From: DATJIG01 sp050260515 | GTDB lineage: Bacteria > Pseudomonadota > Alphaproteobacteria > SMXQ01 | DNA length: 64,000 nucleotides | Direction of reading: 5' to 3' | Assembly: GCA_050260515.1 (NCBI GenBank) | Contig: JBLNCI010000028.1 | Coordinates: 1-64,000 of the forward strand | Shown: positions 15,802 to 24,137 of the stretch, piece after piece | How the letters are laid out: every line of letters starts with the position of its first letter | How positions within the stretch are numbered: the first letter of the stretch is position 1 | Made by a program: the position numbers and the translations under genes | Notes under the pieces: model-generated | Told to the model about the DNA's origin: nothing | The model's database searches: none | What the model saw: only the letters and a program-made list of their open reading frames with translations

Positions 15802-16944
15802 CTAGGCGGCCGCGCGATTGGCCTCCGTCAGATCCAGCTTGAAGAGGTCCATCGCATTGTCCCAGGTGTAGCGGCGGAGCTCCTCGTCCGACAGTCCCTT
15901 CAGGTGGTGAGCGACGACCTGCCGCGAATGCGGGAAGGTCATGTTGAAGTGCGGATAGTCGTTCGACCACATGCAGTTCTTCTTGCCCCACCACGAGAGG
16001 AAACGCGTGCCGACGTAGTCCTCGAGGAACGTGCCGTACACGTGCTCCGCGAAGATCTCGCTCGGCTTGCGGGTGATCGGCACCGGAAAGGAATTGCGGT
16101 GGCGATCGAAGTAGTAGTCCCACTGCTGGAGAAGGAACGGCATCCAGCCGAGCTCGCTCTCGGCGAGCAGCAGCTTGAGCTTCGGAAAACGCTCGAAGTA
16201 GCCGTAGAAGATGAAGTCGAACAGGGTGTTCGCCGAATCGTTCGTCTTGGTGTTCGTGGAGTCCTTGATTCCCTCGACGCTTTGCTTGTGCCCGGTCTTC
16301 ATGTAGCCGTGTCCGGTCAGGATGTGGCAGATCACGGGCTGGCCGGCTTCGGCGCAGGCGGCGAACAGCGGGTCGTAGTGCTCGGTGTTGCTGAAGGGAA
16401 GCTGCGGATCCGGAACCTGCCAGATCAGCGCGCCCCGCATGCCCTTATCGAGCGACCGATGCATTTCCTTGATGGCGCCCTTCACGTCGTAGACGGAGAT
16501 CAAGGGCACGCCGACCAGGCGCTTGCGATCCGGGCTGCACCAGTCGTAGAGCCAATCGTTGTAGAGCTTGAACGACTCCTGCTGAAGCTCGACATCGTCG
16601 ACCGAGTAGAGCGCCATACCGTAGTTCGGAAACAGAATCTCGGCGGCGACGCCGTCGTTGATCTGATCCTGCAGACGAAGGTTCGCGTTCAGCGCGCCCG
16701 GGGGCGAGTTGCGGAACGGCACCTTGGGCAGCAGCGTGCGCAGGCGCTCCGGCAATTCCATCCAAAGCTCATCGGGCTCCATGACGTGAGAGTCGGTGGA
16801 GATCATTCGCGGCATGTTGGCGAGCTGAGCCGCGCTCAGTTCCTCGCCGACGACGGTGCGACGCGGAAAGGTCCGAGCCTGTTCTTCTGACATGCCGGCA
16901 AACTTGGACGCATCGACGGGCAACTGGGGCAATTCTTCCTCCAT
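15802..16944 (-). CDS. Metal-dependent amidohydrolase, amidohydrolase-2 (ACMSD-like) family, copy 2
   Basis: A 380-residue paralogue of the protein at 7993. The N-terminal metal motif is DSHVMEP (51-57), the central ICHILTG gives a histidine, and the C-terminal SNDYPH supplies Asp329 and His332. Shared segments such as LIWQVPDP and LLQQWDYY show close relationship, but residues around the pocket differ, so substrates may differ. The ATG at 16944 is used; a TTG two codons upstream is also possible, and neither has a strong ribosome site. It follows the paralogous cupin on the same strand, the reverse order of the first pair, and ends at a clear terminator. Confidence 0.83.
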   Translation of the reverse strand: MEEELPQLPVDASKFAGMSEEQARTFPRRTVVGEELSAAQLANMPRMISTDSHVMEPDELWMELPERLRTLLPKVPFRNSPPGALNANLRLQDQINDGVAAEILFPNYGMALYSVDDVELQQESFKLYNDWLYDWCSPDRKRLVGVPLISVYDVKGAIKEMHRSLDKGMRGALIWQVPDPQLPFSNTEHYDPLFAACAEAGQPVICHILTGHGYMKTGHKQSVEGIKDSTNTKTNDSANTLFDFIFYGYFERFPKLKLLLAESELGWMPFLLQQWDYYFDRHRNSFPVPITRKPSEIFAEHVYGTFLEDYVGTRFLSWWGKKNCMWSNDYPHFNMTFPHSRQVVAHHLKGLSDEELRRYTWDNAMDLFKLDLTEANRAAA

Positions 16945-17037
16945 TGGCAATCACGTTAGGGGAGCCGGCTCGCTGCACGGCTGAATCTGAGCGGCGCGAA
17001 CGCTAATGGCCGCCGCGCCTGATGTTCGCGGTCGGGC

Positions 17038-17568
17038 TTAGTCGGCGGCGAAAAACTTTCCCTGGGCGTAAACGCGACGCTTGGACGATTCGCCGTTCCT
17101 CGGATCGTTGCCGATCTTGACCTGTCCGTCGGCGAACGAAGTCTTGGCGACGACGTCCTTCGGCGTGCCGAACGCCGTCAGATTGTTGAGTCCGGTCTCG
17201 GTGCGAACGCCGCCACCTACGCGCAGCATGACGAGGTTTTCCGCCTCGTCGGCTTCGAATTTGTACTTGGCGTTCTTGGGGAGCATCACGCCTTCGTACT
17301 TTCCGACGACCTGCGTGCGGCCATCGCCGAAGGTGAAGGTGGCCTTGCCCTGCAAGATGATGAAGGCATGATCCTCACCGCCGTGCGAATGAAGCGCGTT
17401 CTCTCCGCCACTGGCATAAACCTTGAGGTTCACCCAGAGATTTTCCGCTGTCGCCAGAGGGTCGTAGGTCGTCCCCTGCTCCAGGAGCGGCGTATTGCGC
17501 AACGAAAACAACACTTCCTTGTCCGTCGCGACATTCGGCTGTCTGCGATAAATCCCTGCGTCATCCAT
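17038..17568 (-). CDS. Cupin-domain protein, copy 2
   Basis: A 176-residue cupin with HSH plus Glu (His60, His62, Glu65) and a second motif around GKYEGVMLPK. It is paralogous to the cupin at 9121 (shared NLKVYASGGEN and EGxMLP). The start MDDAGIYRR is chosen because aaggagg sits just before that ATG; the frame is open for eight more codons. It leads into the amidohydrolase 93 bp downstream. It is probably a mononuclear metal enzyme or accessory acting on the same pathway. The exact reaction is unknown. Confidence 0.83.
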   Translation of the reverse strand: MDDAGIYRRQPNVATDKEVLFSLRNTPLLEQGTTYDPLATAENLWVNLKVYASGGENALHSHGGEDHAFIILQGKATFTFGDGRTQVVGKYEGVMLPKNAKYKFEADEAENLVMLRVGGGVRTETGLNNLTAFGTPKDVVAKTSFADGQVKIGNDPRNGESSKRRVYAQGKFFAAD

Positions 17569-17961
17569 CGGAATCCTCCTTGTTGTCGCCACCGCCCAGC
17601 CACCTCGTCATGCGCCTCGCAGCGGGACTGTTAGTCATCTCACATCTTGGGGCGGCCTCTAAGCGGACGTGCGGAAAGACACTGTTGAACCGCATTGAAC
17701 GGCGGGGGCGGCAATTTGACCGGCGAGGCCTTCAATGGGGTGCCGGGGCTCACAGGGGCAACTGTTCGTATGGAGTGCGAAGGGCAGCCAATCGGGATCG
17801 CGCGGTATGCCTGCGCAACCGCTGCAACGTGGTTCGCCTGGCGAACGTCTCAAGGCCCAAGAACGGCTCGGCTGGGTGCGTGCAAAGCGCGCGGCCACCA
17901 GCGGCAGCGCGGCGCAGTGCCGGGCCACGGGGCCGCTGCAGAATTGCACTCATGGGAAAGC

Positions 17962-18006
17962 TGGCGGACCCGGCGAGATTCGAACTCACGACCTCTGCCT
18001 TCGGAG
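17962..18006 (-). repeat. Distal attachment-site repeat (3' part of tRNA-Arg)
   Basis: A perfect 45-bp direct copy of 22687-22731, i.e. the CCA end through the 3' half of the anticodon stem of tRNA-Arg(CCG). Identity stops abruptly on both sides. This is the duplication expected when a tyrosine integrase inserts an element into the 3' end of a tRNA gene. Confidence 0.88.
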
Positions 18007-18113
18007 ATCGTGAGGCGGATCCGGACGAGAAAAATTAGGTAGCAAAAACAAAGCTCCCAAATCGACCGCTCTTTTCGCCTGCCGTTCGATATGCGGTCGT
18101 TTGGCGGTCAATT

Positions 18114-18180
18114 TGGCAACGAGTGGCAACACGCCAGCGGCCGTCGGTTAGCGGCGGCCAATTCGGCAACAGGTGGCAAC
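18114..18180. repeat. Cluster of TGGCAAC motifs near the island's left end
   Basis: TGGCAAC occurs at 18114, 18124 and 18174, and CGGCAAC at 18164, in the same orientation. The 14-mer AGTGGCAACACGCC (18122-18135) recurs exactly at 22612-22625 near the other end of the island. Placement just inside both attachment sites suggests integrase arm-type binding sites. Confidence 0.5.
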
Positions 18181-18353
18181 AGAGTTGGCTCCCAGAGTCA
18201 GCCGAATGTGTTCGATGACAGGTAGCTTGTATTGTGGCTGCGAGATGCCCAGTTCGATAATTGGCAGAAAGATTTTTAGCGGTTTCCTTTTCGGTGAAAC
18301 CGCATTGCCCCGGATGAGGCGGTACCGACGTATTGTCCCGCCAGGAGGCTTTC

Positions 18354-18485
18354 ATGCTTTCCGTACCTATCGAATACCCACCCTCACGTCCTGGAATGCC
18401 GACATTGCTGGTCGGCATCGCGATGGTCGTGCTGTTCTTCATCGTAAAATTCTGGACCGAACTGAAGGCCGTCGTTGGCGCCTAA
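18354..18485 (+). CDS. Small single-pass membrane protein (43 aa)
   Basis: A 43-residue ORF with a consensus AGGAGG (18343-18348) six bases before its ATG. A proline-rich N-terminus (IEYPPSRPG) leads into one membrane segment (TLLVGIAMVVLFFIVKFW) and a short charged tail. A hairpin (18279-18303) lies upstream. No family is recognised. The strong ribosome site and clean membrane topology support a real gene; its role is unknown. It is followed 44 bp later by another hypothetical gene in the same direction. Confidence 0.6.
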   Translation: MLSVPIEYPPSRPGMPTLLVGIAMVVLFFIVKFWTELKAVVGA

Positions 18486-18529
18486 ACCTGCGCGACGGCT
18501 CCGTTCCGGACATCGCTAGGAAATTTCCT

Positions 18530-18943
18530 ATGAACGTCAGTGACGCTACCGAACTAGAGCACGCCATCAGCACGGTTCGCTGGGCGGTCGAAAAGGCAAT
18601 CAGCATCGTCAGCCGTGGGCCTTATGGCAACCGTATCGACGAACCGCAATTTGTTACCCTCGACATTGTAGACGACACAGTGATCGTGAAATGGCCTAGC
18701 GCACATTTTGATTGCGGCTCCCCGGTCGTCGAGGCCGAAAGTATTTCGATCCCGATCGCTCGCTTGCTCATGACCGAGACGGAACTCGGCGCGTGGGAGG
18801 GGGCGGTGTGCGCCCTAGACGCGCACATTCGCGGCCCGCGTGGCTCAACTCCTCGATCTGCGATCAGCGGCCGCAAGGGGCACAAGGCATCCGCCCGCCT
18901 CGTCCCACAACGCAAGGTAAAGGGACCGGAATCCCTCCCATAA
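18530..18943 (+). CDS. Hypothetical protein (137 aa)
   Basis: A 137-residue protein of unknown family. The first ~100 residues look protein-like, with an amphipathic helix (ELEHAISTVRWAVEKA) and alternating strands (FVTLDIVDDTVIVKW). The last ~35 residues are basic and low-complexity. The 3' end overlaps the convergent desaturase gene by 99 bp, so the tail may be an out-of-frame extension after loss of the original stop. ATG 18530 follows aggaaat. No function is proposed. Confidence 0.5.
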   Translation: MNVSDATELEHAISTVRWAVEKAISIVSRGPYGNRIDEPQFVTLDIVDDTVIVKWPSAHFDCGSPVVEAESISIPIARLLMTETELGAWEGAVCALDAHIRGPRGSTPRSAISGRKGHKASARLVPQRKVKGPESLP

Positions 18944-19864
18944 CGATATGGCACGAATGTCGGCCAGGCCTGAGATGCTGACATGGCATTCCTGCAGGCG
19001 GTAGTTCGGCACGCGCGGGTTCATGTGGTGGATGTGGTGGAACCCGATGTTCCCAGTGAACCACTGAAGCAGTCTGGGTAGTCGCAGGTACGTGGAACTC
19101 TCCAACGCCGCCGCCGCCGGAGTCCATTCGCTGTGATGGAGCCATCGCACCCGCTCACCGCGATGCTGGACCGAGAACAACCACACGCCAATGATCGAAC
19201 TCACTGCCAGGATCGGGAGGTGAACCGCGGCGACACGACCGAATCCGAGCGACAGTCCCAACGTGGCAAACATCGCAATCAGCGCGATATTTGTGAGATG
19301 AACCGCTCGACGTTCGCGCCGCCAGGTCGATGGCATATCGAACGGGAGCCGGTAAAGAATAGCGAAGATCAGCGGCGGCAGCAGAACGTTGGCGATAAGA
19401 GGATGACGCGACAGGCGATACTGCACCCGCTCGGTGGGGCGCAGCGCTCGATATTCGGCGACGGTGAGGCAAGAAGAATATATATCCAGGCCGCTCACCC
19501 TGCGGTCGAGATCGTTCCATACCGCGTGATGCCCGGCATGCTGGCGGCTCCACGACGCATAAGGGGCGAATGTCATTGCGCTGCAGAGCACGCCGACGGT
19601 GTCATTTAGTCGCGCAGAGTCGAAGAAGGCCATGTGGCCGCAATCATGTTGGATAATGAATATCCTCACGAGAAAGCCAGCGGTCACGGGCGTCAGTACC
19701 AGTGTGAGCCAATAGGCAACGTCGGCCGTCGCGTACATCGCCGCGCATCCGAGCAAGAAACCTCCGATGGACGTCGCAAGCTGGATCATGCTCCGTGGGA
19801 GCATGGGAGCGCCGTGCGACGCGATGGCGCGCCGGATGGCAAGCTCTGTGTCTTTGGCAATCAT
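18845..19864 (-). CDS. Fatty acid desaturase
   Basis: A 339-residue integral membrane di-iron enzyme. The three histidine boxes are intact: HDCGH (73-77), HAGHH (109-113) and HHIHH (276-280). Several hydrophobic segments lie between them. The family introduces a double bond into membrane-lipid acyl chains using oxygen and a ferredoxin- or cytochrome-derived electron supply. The segment following the third box (NPRVPNY) is typical of acyl-lipid omega-type desaturases. It sits in the tRNA-bounded island and may change membrane fluidity. Its end overlaps the convergent hypothetical gene. Confidence 0.88.
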   Translation of the reverse strand: MIAKDTELAIRRAIASHGAPMLPRSMIQLATSIGGFLLGCAAMYATADVAYWLTLVLTPVTAGFLVRIFIIQHDCGHMAFFDSARLNDTVGVLCSAMTFAPYASWSRQHAGHHAVWNDLDRRVSGLDIYSSCLTVAEYRALRPTERVQYRLSRHPLIANVLLPPLIFAILYRLPFDMPSTWRRERRAVHLTNIALIAMFATLGLSLGFGRVAAVHLPILAVSSIIGVWLFSVQHRGERVRWLHHSEWTPAAAALESSTYLRLPRLLQWFTGNIGFHHIHHMNPRVPNYRLQECHVSISGLADIRAISLWEGFRSLYLALWDEAGGCLVPLAAADRRSRS

Positions 19865-19998
19865 CGTTTCCCACCAGTGTCATTGGCCTTCAGGAATCCA
19901 CGCGTGTGAGCGCGAATTTTTGCTCAACGCTGAAGCGGTCAACGACCGCCTTGTCCGAGATGCGACCGGGGATTTTTTGAGTTGCAGACGCGCTGAGG

Positions 19999-20465
19999 CT
20001 ACTCAACGAGACCGCAATTGTATTTTATGCTGTCCGCAACGGTGCCGGGCACGCGCGTCCAAGTCTGGCTCCTGCCGAAGATAGGGAGGCCGATGTACGC
20101 ACGAAGCCTCAAGGCGTTGTCCGACAACACGGTGATCGTCCCGCGGTAGGTCTTGCCGTCCTGGGGATTGTAAACATCTCCGCTCCAAGTATCGGGACCG
20201 GTGGGCCTGAGATCGCGTATCACCACGAGCCCGCAAATCCGTTGCCCCTGCTTCGCGCGATCGGGGTTGTTGTCGTCGCGTCGTACCGATCCGCCCGGCC
20301 CTGCAGCGTCTCCAGCCAGATTATTCGCCCGCACAGCGGACCGCCGCAGTCAGCGATCGTAAGGGCGGCATCTTTGTCTTGCGTGAGCCAGTCTCCCAGG
20401 AGGCCTGTGGCGAAGGCCGAGGGCGCAGCAAGCACCACCGCCGTCGTCAGCCCCAGAAGGCCCAT
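19999..20465 (-). pseudogene. DUF2147-family exported protein, frameshifted
   Basis: Two overlapping frames together make one DUF2147 protein. The first gives a signal peptide (LLGLTTAVVLAAPSAFA), then GDWLTQDKDAALTIADCGGP and LCGRIIWLE. The second gives DDNNPDRAKQGQRICGLV, WSGDVYNPQDGKTYRG and FGRSQTWTR. The family layout continues across a one-base shift near 20285, where both frames encode the NNPD region differently. Intact family members are small periplasmic beta-rich proteins of unknown role. Either the gene is broken or there is a sequencing error; the first frame stays open upstream to 20528. Confidence 0.7.
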
Positions 20466-20682
20466 TCGGCGGCCGAAGGCCAGCTTGCCCTCACGTTTCT
20501 CCACTGATTGCCAGGCACTGATGCACATGGCCGGCCATCTCGCCTTCGACTGAGAACTGCCAGTAGCTCTCTTTTTCGCCTTGTCCGCTACCCGTCGATG
20601 CGAGGCGCACCCGGGCGGCCCTCTGTCGCACGCTCAGTCGGTTGACCGTATCTATTCTGTGGAAAAGGGCAGAGTGTGAACT

Positions 20683-21711
20683 ATGCACATAGAAATGCCC
20701 ACCGTTGACGCACGCTTCGCTGTCGCGCAAGCAACGATCGACGCCCTCCGGAAATGCACTCTAATTCTGGACGACAGGTTTCGTGTCATTTTGACCAACC
20801 GCGCGTTCTCCGCCGCATTCAACACCCCTGCCAAACCGGCCCTAAACGAGACAATCGTTAGGGTAGGAGGTGAATGGGAAAGCTCCGGTCTGAAGGCGCG
20901 ACTGTTTGAGGCGCTAACAAAGAACAGCGACATCCACGATCGCGAATTCGAAATCGACCTTTCGTCTGTCGGGCGGCGCACGTTGGTGGTCAATGCCAGT
21001 CCGCTGACTTATCCCGACGATCACGGCAAGCACATTTTGCTTCAGATCGAAGACGTGACCGACTGCCGTATCCTCGAGGGTGAAAAAAACACTCTGCTGC
21101 GGCAGAAGGATATTTTGATCGAGGAGATGAGTCATCGTATCAGCAACAGCCTTCAGATCATTGCCAGCATTCTGATGCTGAAGGCGCGCACAGTCACTTC
21201 GTCGGAAGCTCGACATCAACTGGAAGATGCACACCGAAGAGTGTTGGCGGTCGCCAACGTGCAAGGCCATCTACGGCCGGGTGGCGCCGCCGATGAAATA
21301 AGCGCAAGCTTCTATCTGACGGGACTTTGCGAAAGTCTGTCGAATTCGCTCCTTAATGATGATCGGGCGATTTCCATTTCGGTCGAGGCGGATGAAGGGA
21401 CCTTCACACCAAATGAGGCGGTGAGTCTCGGTCTGATAACGACCGAGCTCGTCATCAACGCGATCAAGCACGCTTTCCCAGACCGTACGTCCGGTGCGAT
21501 TGTTGTTCGATACGAATCGGGCACGACAGCTCGGCGATTGTCCGTGTCCGACAACGGTAGGGGTTTTCCCACGATATCGTCGGATACGCCGTTGCGTGTC
21601 GGCTTGGGCACGAGCATCCTGGAAGCTCTGACCCGCCAGCTTGGGGGCCATCTCGTGACCTCCGCAAATTCTCCCGGCACGATGGTGTCCGTTACGATTC
21701 CACGGCGTTAG
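20683..21711 (+). CDS. PAS-domain sensor histidine kinase, HisKA_2 family
   Basis: A 342-residue cytoplasmic kinase with no membrane segment. Residues ~20-130 form a PAS-like sensor (LILDDRFRVILTNRAF). The phospho-acceptor box EMSHRISNSLQII places His151 in the HisKA_2 pattern rather than the classical HisKA one. The ATPase domain shows ELVINAIKHAFP (N box) and SDNGRGFP (G1 box). HisKA_2 kinases in Alphaproteobacteria often feed the PhyR/EcfG general stress response or respond to light or redox signals, but no partner regulator or cofactor-binding cysteine is evident here. It lies in the island, 152 bp beyond the open frame of the broken DUF2147 gene and divergent from it. Confidence 0.85.
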   Translation: MHIEMPTVDARFAVAQATIDALRKCTLILDDRFRVILTNRAFSAAFNTPAKPALNETIVRVGGEWESSGLKARLFEALTKNSDIHDREFEIDLSSVGRRTLVVNASPLTYPDDHGKHILLQIEDVTDCRILEGEKNTLLRQKDILIEEMSHRISNSLQIIASILMLKARTVTSSEARHQLEDAHRRVLAVANVQGHLRPGGAADEISASFYLTGLCESLSNSLLNDDRAISISVEADEGTFTPNEAVSLGLITTELVINAIKHAFPDRTSGAIVVRYESGTTARRLSVSDNGRGFPTISSDTPLRVGLGTSILEALTRQLGGHLVTSANSPGTMVSVTIPRR

Positions 21712-21826
21712 CACCGAGGCTTAGCCCGGGTTAGTGTTCCACGGCGCCTAGCAGTTCAGGCTCACGTCCACGCGGTGTTGCTTGCAAAAGAACAAAGAGG
21801 CATGCACGCAGGGAGAGGTCTCGTCC

Positions 21827-21973
21827 TTGTCGGTTTGCAATAGTGAAATATTCCGCTCACAAGCCAAGAAGCTTCGCGCAATCGCTGGCTCCGTTCGTGA
21901 TGCTAGGACCGCGGAGGCATTTCTTCGGCTCGCCGAAGAATACGACCGCCTCTCTTTTCATGCAGAGAAATAG
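21827..21973 (+). CDS. Small helical protein (48 aa)
   Basis: A 48-residue ORF with a TTG start seven bases after gggagagg; a longer TTG start at 21782 is possible. The sequence SQAKKLRAIAGSVRDARTAEA then FLRLAEEYDRLS resembles short helical-hairpin proteins often found near sensor kinases in rhizobia-like genomes (pattern YRxxAxxLRxxA...LAxxYExLA). The function is unknown. It follows the sensor kinase in the same direction inside the island. Confidence 0.5.
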   Translation: MSVCNSEIFRSQAKKLRAIAGSVRDARTAEAFLRLAEEYDRLSFHAEK

Positions 21974-22298
21974 TCCGCCCTTGCGGAAAGCCTCCTCATG
22001 GGCCTGACCGGTACCCGCCATACCGAATAGGACCATCCAAAAAATACAAAATTCTGCGGGGCCAGCGTCACGTATTACGGGAGAGTAATGCCCGACCGCT
22101 TGCATCGGCTTACACACGCCACCATTTGTTATGTGCAGGGCGGGATCGAAAAACAGCAACAAAGCGCGTATCTCGCCGACCCTCTCTCTTCTACGCGCAG
22201 CCTCGGCGACTAGGGTCCACCCGCGACGGTCCGCATCGCCGGGAAGAGCTTCGGGACGTCCCATTTGGGACGCTCCTCACCCTTGAAGGGAATTCGAC

Positions 22299-22529
22299 AT
22301 GAACACTCTTAAATTCGCATCGGCGAATAGAGGACTGATCCATGACGCGGACCAGAGTGCCTATGAGGATGCGTTGTCGGAAGGTTGGCCGGCACCGTTG
22401 CAGCAGATGAAACGAAGCAGTCCCGGCCCGGGCAAGGAGAGTCTCTTAACGCGAGAGTGGTTCACCCCCGTCTGGGTCGTTCCATCAGCGCTGTTTGCGC
22501 TTGTCCTTTTCTATGCCCTGCTGAGTTAG
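22299..22529 (+). CDS. Small membrane protein with C-terminal anchor (76 aa)
   Basis: A 76-residue protein. The first ~50 residues are polar, and one membrane segment (VWVVPSALFALVLFYALLS) sits at the extreme C-terminus, a tail-anchor layout. A good site (gaaggga) precedes the ATG. The family is not recognised. It is the last gene of the island before the tRNA junction. Confidence 0.6.
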   Translation: MNTLKFASANRGLIHDADQSAYEDALSEGWPAPLQQMKRSSPGPGKESLLTREWFTPVWVVPSALFALVLFYALLS

Positions 22530-22611
22530 CGCATTAGGCTTTGAACGGCCTGAAGGTAATTGGCGTGTGGTGGTGCGCCGCTGCTCTTCTGAGTAGCTAC
22601 GTCACTGGCCA

Positions 22612-22625
22612 AGTGGCAACACGCC
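22612..22625. repeat. Right-end copy of the AGTGGCAACACGCC motif
   Basis: An exact 14-base copy of 18122-18135, located 62 bp inside the tRNA-proximal end of the island in the same orientation. It is a candidate arm-type integrase site. Confidence 0.5.
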
Positions 22626-22686
22626 GACCGTCGCCCCCGCTGGGGCGTGCGAGACCAAGCTAAAGATTTGCTAATACGAGCGAATT

Positions 22687-22763
<77 letters not shown>

Positions 22764-22799
22764 TTGGGATAGCCGCGGCCGGGGACCGGCCGGGCGGCC

Positions 22800-22829
22800 A
22801 CAATACGCGAAAACGTGGGTCGCAGGCAA
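22800..22829 (-). promoter_or_regulatory. Candidate sigma-70 promoter of tRNA-Arg(CCG)
   Basis: On the minus strand, TTGCCT (-35, 22824-22829) and TATTGT (-10, 22800-22805) are separated by 18 bases and end 36 bases before the tRNA. The spacing is right for a housekeeping promoter. Confidence 0.4.
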
Positions 22830-22970
22830 ACCGCGTGCGCCGCCGGTTTACGGTTAAATCCCGCTGGGAATCAATCGGCTGGCCGCACCGCTCACGCCGT
22901 TGGCGGCGGCTGCACCTGGGCCGTCCGGCGTGGCGGGCGCGCGTTCCCGACGCCGCGCCGGAGCGACGAT

Positions 22971-24137
22971 CTACGAGCGCTGCTCGTGCTTGCCGCGTTC
23001 GACTTCGGCGACGGCATCGGCCTCGGACGGCAGTGCCGCGGAAGGGTCTGCGATCCACGCCGCGACGTCGACCCAGACATTCTCCGCCTGCAGGTCGCGC
23101 ATTAGCATGTGCCAGCCGTTCTTGTAATACGCGACGCGCTGGTGCGCGGGATCGGGAAGCTGCTCGACGGCGGCCCACTGCGGCTTCAGCGGGACGATCT
23201 GGTCGTGAGCTCCGATCAGCACCAATGCGGGCCCGGGCAGCTTGTGCGCCGCATGCATGCCCTTGTCCATCGCGTCGACCAGGCCCTTCACCGCGTCCGT
23301 GCGGGTCTCCTTGATCACCAGCGGATCGCGGCCGAGGGCGCGCAGCATCTCGTTGTTGTCGGACGCGACATAGCCGAGGCCGCGGCCGGAAAGCCGCAGC
23401 CATGGCGTGACATGGCTCGCGGCCCACAGCACCCAGCGCTGGTAGAACGGCATGTAGTCCCGGCTCCATACCGCAGGCGCCGACAGGATCGTGCCGGCCG
23501 GAAGTGGGGCGGCGTCGGTCGCCAGGGCGCGCATGACAATGGCGGCGCCCATGCTCTCGCCAAGATAGTAAATGGGCGAGTCGGGATAGCGCTGGCGCAT
23601 CAGCCGCGCGACCTCTCCGAGGTCGCGTGCCATCGTGTCGGCCCCCGCCCAGTAGCCGGGATGCGGCGCCGCGCCGAACCCGCGCTGATCGTACGCATAA
23701 GTGGCAATGCCGAACCGGGTCCAGTAACGCCCCGGCATGTCGAAGGTCTGCGAATACTCGTTGAAGCCGTGCAGCGCGACCACCACAGCCTTGGGTCTTG
23801 CCCGCAATTCGGGGTCGGCGGGCAGCCAGGCACGCAGCGGCAGTTCGGCGCCGTCGGCGGCGGTAAAGGTACCGATCACCGGGTCGGTCGACGCGTCGAT
23901 CCCGATCAGCGCGCGGTGAGGGATCGCGGGACGCGTCGCTGCATCGGCCCTCGACGTGACGTCGAGCCGCGGCGACTCGATCGGCGGTCCTGCCGGGACC
24001 TTCACCGGTGCGCAGCCCGCGGCGGCAACCGCGAGTAGCGCGGTCGCCAGCGCCACGCGCGCGGTGCGACGCGAAACGTCTCGAAGGCCAATCCTGTCAA
24101 ACACCACGGCGCGCCGTCGCCTCCGCCGCTCTGTCAT
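22971..24137 (-). CDS. Alpha/beta-hydrolase lipoprotein (serine hydrolase, monoacylglycerol-lipase-like)
   Basis: A 388-residue protein. A basic n-region and hydrophobic core end in the lipobox AAGC (Cys42), predicting a lipid-anchored envelope protein. The hydrolase fold has HGFNEYSQ after strand 3, nucleophile motif GESMGA (Ser195), Asp312 in GAHDQIV and His343 in NGWHMLM, a complete triad as in Hydrolase_4/lysophospholipase-type enzymes. It likely cleaves acyl esters of lipids in the periplasm. The start overlaps the end of the ABC ATPase gene by 41 bp, so the two are co-translated. Confidence 0.85.
   Translation of the reverse strand: MTERRRRRRAVVFDRIGLRDVSRRTARVALATALLAVAAAGCAPVKVPAGPPIESPRLDVTSRADAATRPAIPHRALIGIDASTDPVIGTFTAADGAELPLRAWLPADPELRARPKAVVVALHGFNEYSQTFDMPGRYWTRFGIATYAYDQRGFGAAPHPGYWAGADTMARDLGEVARLMRQRYPDSPIYYLGESMGAAIVMRALATDAAPLPAGTILSAPAVWSRDYMPFYQRWVLWAASHVTPWLRLSGRGLGYVASDNNEMLRALGRDPLVIKETRTDAVKGLVDAMDKGMHAAHKLPGPALVLIGAHDQIVPLKPQWAAVEQLPDPAHQRVAYYKNGWHMLMRDLQAENVWVDVAAWIADPSAALPSEADAVAEVERGKHEQRS

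Larger units (their letters stand above)
17569..18353. other. Gene-free stretch spanning the island junction
   Basis: About 785 bp without a convincing gene. It contains the upstream region of the cupin, then unremarkable sequence, the 45-bp tRNA-derived attachment repeat (17962-18006), a cluster of TGGCAAC motifs (18114-18180) and a GCGGTTTC/GAAACCGC hairpin (18279-18303) ahead of a small membrane-protein gene. Base composition becomes visibly more AT-rich right of 18006. Confidence 0.5.

Noticed and set aside
21857..22264. 135-codon minus-strand open frame
   Set aside because: It overlaps the small helical-protein ORF antisense, has no ribosome site or recognisable segments and crosses sequence that looks non-coding.
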